Shown here: positions 1 through 5,166 of the stretch, piece after piece
Numbering within the stretch: position 1 is the first letter of the stretch
Layout of the letters: every line of letters begins with the position of its first letter
Assembly: GCA_024636425.1 (NCBI GenBank)
Contig: JAGXHB010000158.1
Location: 1-8,396 of the forward strand
Length of the DNA: 8,396 nucleotides
From: Roseobacter sp.
GTDB taxonomy: Bacteria; Pseudomonadota; Alphaproteobacteria; Rhodobacterales; Rhodobacteraceae
Direction: 5' to 3'
Position numbers and translations under genes: made by a program
The notes under the pieces: model-generated
The model's input: only the letters and a program-made list of their open reading frames with translations
Told to the model about the DNA's origin: nothing
Database searches by the model: none

Positions 1-1656
1 ACCCCCGAGTTTGTCCAGCAGGCCCTCATCGTGACCATAGCGCGACAGCAGTTCGATATTCTCGACCGGCAGATAAAGCTTTGAGTTTTCGGCATATTCC
101 AGCAACAGGCATTCATGCGCGGCACCGGCGGCGGTGATGACCTCCATCCCCAGATACCGGCCGATGCCGTGATCCACATGCACGACCAGATCGCCGGGCG
201 TGAGGGATTGTGTTTCAGTCAGGAAGTTTTCGGCCTTGCGTTTGCGCTTGGTGCTGCGGATCAGGCGGTCGCCCAGAACATCCTGTTCGGAAATCACGGT
301 CAGCTTGGCAGGATCGTTGCCGCCCTTGCCCCAAGGGGCCTCGAACCCGTGTTCAAGCGCCCACACGGCCAGATGCAAGCCGCGCTTGCCGATGCGGGTG
401 CCGTTGGCGATGGGGATCGCCTCGCCCACGCCTTCGTCCTCGATCAGGCCGGTCAGACGTTCGCGCGCGCCCTCGGAATAGCTTGCGATGACAACAGGGC
501 CTTCAGTCATCTTTGCTTTAAGATGGGACGCCAAGGCACCGAAAAGACTTACGGATTCCTGCTGACGCTCGGGCGAGAAATTGCGCCCGATCCGCCCGCC
601 TGCATCAAGCACATTGTGTCCGGTCGGCTGTGGCAAGGGTTTGAACTGGATCACGCGCTTTCCCTCAAGCGCAGCTTCCCATGCGGCATCGGTCAGGTAC
701 AGCCCTTCCGGCGGGGCTGGTTTATAGACGCTGTCCATCTTGCTGCGGTTCGACATCGCGATGCGCCGCGTCTCGTACTGGTCGGCGATGCTCTCCCACC
801 GCGACAGGCGCTGTGCGGTCAACTGGTCGTCCAGCGTCACGGTCGCCTGTGGCAGATAGTCAAAGATCGTCTCCAGCGTTTCATGGAAAAACGACATCCA
901 GTGTTCCGCGCCCTGATGTTTGCGGCCCGCGCTGATCGCCTCGTAAAGCGGGTCATCCGTGCCAGCAGCACCAAATTCAATGCGGTAGTTCTGGCGGAAA
1001 CGCGTGATCGACGGCTCATCCAGAATGATCTCGCTCACCGGGGCAAGTTCGACCAGATCCAGCTTTTCGGTGGTGCGCTGTGTCGCAGGATCAAAGCGGC
1101 GCGCGCCGTCCAGTGTATCGCCGAACAGATCCAGCCGGACCGGACCCAGATCACCGGGCGGATAGATGTCGATGATGCCGCCCCGGATGGCGTAGTCGCC
1201 GGGCTCAGTCACCGTAGGGCTTTGGACAAAGCCCATGCGCACCAGAAAGTCACGCAAGGCGGTGTCGTTGATGCGGTCACCCACACGGGCCGAAAACGCG
1301 GCATCCCGTAACACACTGCGCGCGGGCACCCGCTGGGTCGCGGCGTTCAGCGTCGTCAGCATGATGAACCGGTCCGGCATCCCGTGAACCAGCCCCGCGA
1401 GCGTGGCCATCCGCTGCGCCGAAATATCAGCGTTGGGGGATACACGGTCAAAAGGCAGGCAGTCCCAGCTTGGAAAGGTCACGACCGGCATGTCGGGGGC
1501 AAAGAACCGCAGCGCGGATTGCATCGCCGCCATCCGCTTGTCATCTCGGGCCACGTGAATGACAGGAACCTTGGATTTCGCCAGTTCGTCCAGCAACGCA
1601 CGCGCGTCAAAGCCTTCGGGCACGCCCGACAGCGTGATTTGGGTGGGGTTTTTCAT
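1..1656 (-). CDS. mfd: Transcription-repair coupling factor Mfd, N-terminal 552 residues (cut by window edge)
   Basis: Mfd is a cytoplasmic ATP-dependent translocase that removes RNA polymerase stalled at DNA lesions and recruits UvrA for nucleotide excision repair. The minus frame is open from the ATG at 1656 to position 1, exactly 552 codons, about half of the usual 1,150 or so residues. Seen in the translation: a UvrB-like N-terminal module (start MKNPTQITLSGVPEGF; a GDYAIRGGIIDIYPPGD segment around residues 153-170), and an RNA-polymerase-interacting, CarD-like domain from about residue 482 with GDLVVHVDHGIGRYLG at 488-503. These match the order and spacing known for E. coli Mfd. The helicase/translocase motifs lie beyond the window. 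There is no clear Shine-Dalgarno before the ATG. The start follows the stop of the upstream membrane-protein gene by 31 bases on the same strand, so co-transcription is likely. No frameshift is seen. Identification is firm. Confidence 0.95.
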   Translation of the reverse strand, partial: MKNPTQITLSGVPEGFDARALLDELAKSKVPVIHVARDDKRMAAMQSALRFFAPDMPVVTFPSWDCLPFDRVSPNADISAQRMATLAGLVHGMPDRFIMLTTLNAATQRVPARSVLRDAAFSARVGDRINDTALRDFLVRMGFVQSPTVTEPGDYAIRGGIIDIYPPGDLGPVRLDLFGDTLDGARRFDPATQRTTEKLDLVELAPVSEIILDEPSITRFRQNYRIEFGAAGTDDPLYEAISAGRKHQGAEHWMSFFHETLETIFDYLPQATVTLDDQLTAQRLSRWESIADQYETRRIAMSNRSKMDSVYKPAPPEGLYLTDAAWEAALEGKRVIQFKPLPQPTGHNVLDAGGRIGRNFSPERQQESVSLFGALASHLKAKMTEGPVVIASYSEGARERLTGLIEDEGVGEAIPIANGTRIGKRGLHLAVWALEHGFEAPWGKGGNDPAKLTVISEQDVLGDRLIRSTKRKRKAENFLTETQSLTPGDLVVHVDHGIGRYLGMEVITAAGAAHECLLLEYAENSKLYLPVENIELLSRYGHDEGLLDKLGG

Positions 1657-1687
1657 GCGCTGTGAGTTGATGCTTGAAGGAGGATTG

Positions 1688-2215
1688 TCAACTGCCGAAC
1701 GGACCGACGTACAGGTTTTGATACATGCCAAACATCGCCGTGACAAAGATCGCCACCATGCCGATGATCTGGGTCTGGATCCGGTGGCGCATCAGCCGCT
1801 TGATCAACAGCGCTTCGGTAGCCCCCTCGTCGCGGATCCGCTGCGCCGTGGACAGGCTGAGCAGTGCGACGAACGACAGCGGCACGGCCAGCAGCAACAG
1901 GGCCTGCGCGAATTCGAAGCTGTAGAAGACCGCCAGCATCACCAGTATCGTCATGAAAAAGCAGGTGAACCCCAAGATCCACAGACCTGAGACCTGCGCG
2001 ATATAGAGGATACGGTTGACGTTGATGCGCACCATATCCTCCAGATCGGTCAGCGCCTCATCGCCGTGCCGGCGCGCGCGCAGCACCATGTCATAGGGCA
2101 CACCGATCACCCAGTGACTGGCTGATGACCAGATCACCGCAACAGCGATCCAGAACCAGAGATTAGAGAACGACCGCATGTCGATCACTTCGAATAGGGT
2201 CTGATACAAGTCCAA
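1688..2215 (-). CDS. Small four-helix inner-membrane protein upstream of mfd, probable TTG start
   Basis: The 175-residue product has four hydrophobic stretches at about residues 18-38, 75-98, 101-122 and 146-168, so it is predicted to be a polytopic inner-membrane protein. A conserved-looking charged loop (about 42-70, containing RARRHGDE and LEDMVRINVNR) lies between helices 1 and 2. I chose the TTG at 2215 because the translation then begins (M)DLYQTLFEVIDMRSFSN, which matches my memory of Rhodobacterales homologues. An AGGA lies 11 bases upstream, which is rather far. An in-frame ATG at 2179 (MRSFSN) is the alternative. Extending to the ATG at 2299 adds an unlikely Cys-rich leader. From memory, homologues are often labelled 'component of SufBCD complex', but nothing here (no Fe-S motif, no suf genes nearby) supports that role. 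Function is unknown. It is probably co-transcribed with mfd. Confidence 0.85.
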   Translation of the reverse strand: MDLYQTLFEVIDMRSFSNLWFWIAVAVIWSSASHWVIGVPYDMVLRARRHGDEALTDLEDMVRINVNRILYIAQVSGLWILGFTCFFMTILVMLAVFYSFEFAQALLLLAVPLSFVALLSLSTAQRIRDEGATEALLIKRLMRHRIQTQIIGMVAIFVTAMFGMYQNLYVGPFGS

Positions 2216-2368
2216 GGGAGGCTCATTCCTGAGAGGGCGTTTGCAGCAACGCGGCGGTGCCGCACAACTTTTGCATGTCATAACGATGCATTGAGGCAAT
2301 TCCTAGCCTTGAGGCGCGCAAAAATACATGCCAAGCCTAAAGCAACGTCCCTTCCGAGGTAATTTCGC
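2216..2368. promoter_or_regulatory. Divergent control region between the membrane-protein gene and hemB
   Basis: These 153 bases separate two genes transcribed away from each other, so promoters for both should lie here. I could not find a convincing -35/-10 pair for either direction. The clearest structure is a small inverted repeat, TGCAT-N9-ATGCA (2272-2290), which could be an operator. No FNR-type TTGAT-N4-ATCAA box is visible. The hemB ribosome binding site GAGGT (2356-2360) sits 8 bases before its ATG. The regulatory role is inferred from the gene arrangement. Confidence 0.35.
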
Positions 2369-3367
2369 ATGAGACCCCAACAAGCTTCCTTTCCGGCGAC
2401 CCGCCTGCGCCGCACCCGCCAGTCCGAAGGTGTCCGTGCCTTGGTGCGCGAAAACGCGCTGAACGTCGGCGATCTGATCTGGCCGGTCTTCGTCCGCTCC
2501 GGCGAGGGTGTGGAAGAGCCGATCCCGTCGATGCCCGGCGTTTACCGGCGCAGTGTCGACAAGGTGGTCGAAGCCGCGCGCGAGGCGGCTGATCTGGGGA
2601 TCGGGGCGATGTGCATCTTCCCCTATACGGGGATCGAGGACCGTACGGAGGATTGTGCAGGGGCGTGGGATCCTGAAAACAACCCCAACCGCGCGATCCG
2701 TGCAATCCGCGACGCGGTGCCAGAGATGGTGATCATGACGGATGTCGCGCTTGATACCTACAACATCAACGGGCATGACGGCTTTGTTGAAGACGGTATC
2801 ATCGTCAACGACCGCACCGTCGAAGCGCTTGTGAAGATGTCCTTGGCACAGGCCGAGGCCGGCGCGCATATCATCGGCCCCTCCGACATGATGGACGGTC
2901 GCATTGCCGCGATCCGCGACGGGCTTGAAGGGGCCGGTCACTCCGACGTGATGATCATGAGCTATGCGGCGAAATACGCCTCCGCGTTTTACGGGCCGTT
3001 CCGCGATGCCGTGGGGGCGTCTGGCGCGCTGACCGGCGACAAGAAGACGTATCAGATGGATTACGCCAACAGCAACGAGGCGTTGCGCCTGATCGAGCGT
3101 GACCTGCGCGAGGGTGCGGATATGGTCATGGTCAAGCCGGGGCTGCCTTATCTCGATATTTGCCGCCGCGTCAAAGACAGCTTCGGCGCACCGACATTCG
3201 CCTATCAGGTGTCCGGCGAATACAGCATGATCAAGGCCGCGGCCCAAAACGGCTGGATCGACGAAGACCGCATCATGATCGAGACATTGATGGGCTTCAA
3301 ACGTGCCGGATGCGACGGCGTTCTGACGTATTTCGCACCCGCTGCTGCACGTTTGTTGAACGGCTGA
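2369..3367 (+). CDS. hemB: Porphobilinogen synthase (delta-aminolevulinic acid dehydratase)
   Basis: HemB condenses two molecules of 5-aminolevulinate into porphobilinogen, the first common step to heme, siroheme, cobalamin and, where present, bacteriochlorophyll. It is a cytoplasmic TIM-barrel homo-oligomer. The 332-residue length is normal for the family. The two active-site lysines are visible: K202 in SYAAKYASAFYGPFR and the Schiff-base K256 in VMVKPGLPYLD. The segment TDVALDTYNINGHDG (124-138) has A127, D129 and D137 where zinc-type enzymes such as E. coli HemB have three cysteines. This is therefore the Asp-rich class, Mg-dependent or metal-independent, known from Pseudomonas and Rhodobacter. 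The C-terminal GFKRAGCDGVLTYFA is also typical. The ATG is supported by GAGGT 8 bases upstream. It appears to be a single gene; no other heme gene is in the window. Confidence 0.97.
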   Translation: MRPQQASFPATRLRRTRQSEGVRALVRENALNVGDLIWPVFVRSGEGVEEPIPSMPGVYRRSVDKVVEAAREAADLGIGAMCIFPYTGIEDRTEDCAGAWDPENNPNRAIRAIRDAVPEMVIMTDVALDTYNINGHDGFVEDGIIVNDRTVEALVKMSLAQAEAGAHIIGPSDMMDGRIAAIRDGLEGAGHSDVMIMSYAAKYASAFYGPFRDAVGASGALTGDKKTYQMDYANSNEALRLIERDLREGADMVMVKPGLPYLDICRRVKDSFGAPTFAYQVSGEYSMIKAAAQNGWIDEDRIMIETLMGFKRAGCDGVLTYFAPAAARLLNG

Positions 3368-3376
3368 AACAAGCAC

Positions 3377-3505
3377 TTACAGGCAATTGCGCGAATTGGC
3401 GGCAAATCACCGCCGATTCGAGGTCTAAATCCGTGACATTGGCGTTTTTTCGCCCTAAAGTCGTTTTCAAGTCGGAATAAACCGGCATAGGCAGATTACA
3501 GGCAA
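3377..3505. repeat. Pair of 10-bp direct repeats (TTACAGGCAA) in the hemB-lipoprotein gap
   Basis: TTACAGGCAA occurs at 3377-3386 and again at 3496-3505, one copy just after hemB and one directly before the lipoprotein start, 119 bases apart. Between them are two small perfect inverted repeats: CAATT-GCGCG-AATTG (3384-3398) and GGCGG-N7-CCGCC (3398-3414). The latter could act as a weak stem after hemB but lacks a T-run. Meaning is unknown; chance is possible for repeats this short. Confidence 0.5.
3433..3461 (+). promoter_or_regulatory. Probable sigma-70-type promoter for the SYLF lipoprotein gene
   Basis: GTGACA (3433-3438; 5 of 6 to TTGACA) is followed after 17 bases by TAAAGT (3456-3461; 4 of 6 to TATAAT). 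This places a transcription start near 3468 and gives a leader of about 45 bases before the ATG at 3513. The spacer holds a perfect inverted repeat, GGCG-TTTTTT-CGCC (3441-3454), which might be a regulator site or just composition. The promoter is inferred from consensus only. Confidence 0.45.
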
Positions 3506-3512
3506 AATAAAA

Positions 3513-4079
3513 ATGAGCAAATCTTCACTTTCTCGCCGCGCTTTTGCGCTTGGCGCGTTTGCAAGCGCGGGCGCGGTTGCAGCCTGCGGTAACGGTGTCG
3601 GCAGCCGAGGCAGCGGCATGATCGACGCCCGTGTCGAAGCCACGCTGAACGAAATGTACCGCCAGTTCCCCAACACACGCCAGCTGGCGCAGAAATCAAA
3701 CGGTATGCTGGTCATGCCGCTGGTCACCGAAGCCGGGCTTGGCTTTGGCGGGGCCTATGGTCGTGGCGCGCTGCGGGTCAACGACGTGACAGTGGATTAT
3801 TATTCGGTCACCAAAGCATCCGGCGGATTGCAGATCGGTGCGCAGCAATACGCTCATGTGCTGTTTTTCATGACAGACGAGGCGCTGACAAGCTTCCGCC
3901 GGTCGCCCGGTTGGGCCGCTGGGGCTGATCTTGAATATGTGATTTCCGATATCGGAGAGAGCGTGGAGGCGGACACAACCACAGCCATGGCCCCCGTGCT
4001 TGCCGCCGTCTTTGGGCGCGCCGGCCTGCGCTTGGGTGCGACGCTGGAAGGGACCAAATACACGCGCATCATCCCTTAA
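3513..4079 (+). CDS. SYLF-domain (YSC84-like) lipoprotein with twin-arginine-type signal
   Basis: The 188-residue product begins with SLSRRAFALGAF, a twin-arginine-like motif (R8-R9), followed by a hydrophobic stretch and a lipobox VAAC ending at C25. It is therefore probably exported, perhaps by Tat, and lipid-anchored. The mature part fits the SYLF family: residues about 36-75 (IDARVEATLNEMYRQFPNT, then GMLVMPLVTEAGLGFGG) and 84-188 (GALRVNDVTVDYYSVT, GLQIGAQQYAHVLFFMT, ending GTKYTRIIP). SYLF domains bind lipids or phosphoinositides in eukaryotes; the bacterial role is not established. The ribosome binding site is weak (AGG, 10 bases before ATG). It has its own probable promoter and a strong terminator 29 bases after the stop, so it looks monocistronic. 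The family call is confident; the cellular role is not known. Confidence 0.9.
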   Translation: MSKSSLSRRAFALGAFASAGAVAACGNGVGSRGSGMIDARVEATLNEMYRQFPNTRQLAQKSNGMLVMPLVTEAGLGFGGAYGRGALRVNDVTVDYYSVTKASGGLQIGAQQYAHVLFFMTDEALTSFRRSPGWAAGADLEYVISDIGESVEADTTTAMAPVLAAVFGRAGLRLGATLEGTKYTRIIP

Positions 4080-4108
4080 CGGTGCATCTCCTCATATCCA
4101 GAATTTTG

Positions 4109-4138
4109 AAAAAGCGGCCCGCAACAGGCCGCTTTTTT
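4109..4138. terminator. Rho-independent terminator, probably bidirectional
   Basis: A perfect stem GCGGCC / GGCCGC with loop CGCAACA is flanked by five A on the left and six T on the right. On the plus strand it ends the SYLF lipoprotein transcript. Read on the minus strand, the stem is followed by a run of five T, so it can also stop the converging reductase gene that ends at 4195. Confidence 0.93.
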
Positions 4139-4194
4139 GTTTCATGACGTCAGCGCGGTCGAAGACGCTCAGACCGGCGCTGACCGTGGAGCCG

Positions 4195-5067
4195 TCAGCC
4201 CATCGCCGCGAGACGTTTGAGCAGGCTCGAGGTGTCCCAACGTCCACCGCCCATTTTCTGGATGTCCTTGTAGAACTGGTCGACCAGCGCTGTCACAGGC
4301 AGGCTCGCGTCAATCTCGTTGGCTGTATCAAGGCAGATGCCCAGATCCTTGCGCATCCAGTCGACGGCAAAGCCGTGATCGAACTTGTCGTCCAGCATCG
4401 TCTGATAGCGGTTCGACATCTGCCAGCTGCCGGCGGCACCCTGACTGATCACCTCGACCACATCGCGCCCGTCCAGACCGGCTTTCTGCGCGAAATGCAA
4501 CGCCTCTGACAGGCCCTGAACCAGCCCTGCAATGGCGATCTGGTTGCACATCTTGGTCATCTGGCCCGCACCGCTGTCGCCGAGGCGTCGGCAGATCTTG
4601 GCATAAACCTCCATCACCGGCAGGGCGCGATCAAACGCCCCCTCGTCGCCGCCGCACATGACCGACAACTGGCCATTCTCCGCCCCTGCCTGACCGCCCG
4701 AAATCGGAGCGTCGATAAAGCTGATCTGCGCCGCGTCCGCAGCGGCATAAAGCTCGCGGGTGACGGCGGCTGATACCGTCGTGTGATCCACAAAGATCGC
4801 GCCCTTGGTCATCCCCGCGAAGGCCCCGTCATCGCCCAGACAGACAGACCGCAGATCATCATCATTGCCAACGCAGGACATTACGAACTCCGCGTCCTTG
4901 GCCGCGTCGCGGGGGGTCTTGGCCGTCGCACCGCCATAGATCTCGGCCCAGGCTTGTGCCTTTTGGGCCGTGCGGTTGTAGACCGTCACATCGTGACCCG
5001 CTTTTTGCAGATGTCCTGCCATCGGGGCGCCCATGACACCCAGTCCGAGAAATGCGAGTTTTGCCAT
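4195..5067 (-). CDS. NAD(P)-dependent beta-hydroxyacid dehydrogenase (3-hydroxyisobutyrate dehydrogenase / tartronate semialdehyde reductase family)
   Basis: This cytoplasmic oxidoreductase family interconverts beta-hydroxyacids and the matching semialdehydes or ketoacids. The 290-residue length is typical. An N-terminal Rossmann fold carries GLGVMG (8-13). The second strand ends in VYNRT (29-33); an Arg at this place (R32) is usually linked to NADP(H) preference, whereas an acidic residue suits NAD. The substrate motif DAPISGGQAGAENGQL is at 119-134, and the catalytic Lys is probably K172 in GAGQMTKMCNQ, with N175 nearby. An all-alpha C-terminal domain follows. The ATG at 5067 has AAGGA about 8 bases upstream. 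No valine-degradation or glycerate-pathway gene is beside it, so the true substrate (hydroxyisobutyrate, tartronate, succinic or glyoxylic semialdehyde) cannot be decided. It converges on the SYLF gene and diverges from the acylase. Confidence 0.92.
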   Translation of the reverse strand: MAKLAFLGLGVMGAPMAGHLQKAGHDVTVYNRTAQKAQAWAEIYGGATAKTPRDAAKDAEFVMSCVGNDDDLRSVCLGDDGAFAGMTKGAIFVDHTTVSAAVTRELYAAADAAQISFIDAPISGGQAGAENGQLSVMCGGDEGAFDRALPVMEVYAKICRRLGDSGAGQMTKMCNQIAIAGLVQGLSEALHFAQKAGLDGRDVVEVISQGAAGSWQMSNRYQTMLDDKFDHGFAVDWMRKDLGICLDTANEIDASLPVTALVDQFYKDIQKMGGGRWDTSSLLKRLAAMG

Positions 5068-5166
5068 CGTCTTTTCCTTATCATTCAGTTGCGCTATTGG
5101 CTGTCCTTACACCTATCACCCTGCGGGCGTTGGTCAATCGCACGCAGGCATCCCAAGGAGCGGCAA
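5068..5166. promoter_or_regulatory. Divergent intergenic region of the reductase and acylase genes
   Basis: These 99 bases must drive both genes unless the promoters lie inside coding sequence. On the minus strand TTGACC (5137-5132) and TAGGTG (5115-5110) with a 16-base spacer form a weak promoter candidate for the reductase. No good pair is seen for the plus strand. Ribosome binding sites are clear on both sides: AAGGA for the reductase and AAGGAG (5155-5160) for the acylase. Confidence 0.35.

Noticed and set aside
115..1311. 398-codon open frame on the plus strand
   Set aside because: It is antisense to mfd. The minus frame carries clear Mfd motifs across the whole span, and the plus translation shows no recognisable domain; long antisense frames are common in high-GC DNA.
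1687..1692. Perfect TTGACA on the minus strand at the end of the membrane-protein gene, as a promoter for mfd
   Set aside because: No -10-like hexamer occurs at 16-18 bases, and the start would fall almost on the mfd ATG. Probably chance, although a promoter cannot be fully excluded.
2303..3376. 357-codon open frame on the minus strand
   Set aside because: It lies opposite hemB, whose frame has all active-site motifs and a good ribosome binding site. The antisense product is rich in His, Arg and Asp and resembles no family I know.
3398..3414. GGCGG-N7-CCGCC stem as a hemB terminator
   Set aside because: The stem has only five pairs and no T-run follows, so I kept it only as a small inverted repeat.
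4783..5166. 5' extension of the acylase frame by 128 codons
   Set aside because: The extension runs antisense through the reductase gene, and the ATG at 5167 has a strong AAGGAG and is followed directly by a signal-type sequence.
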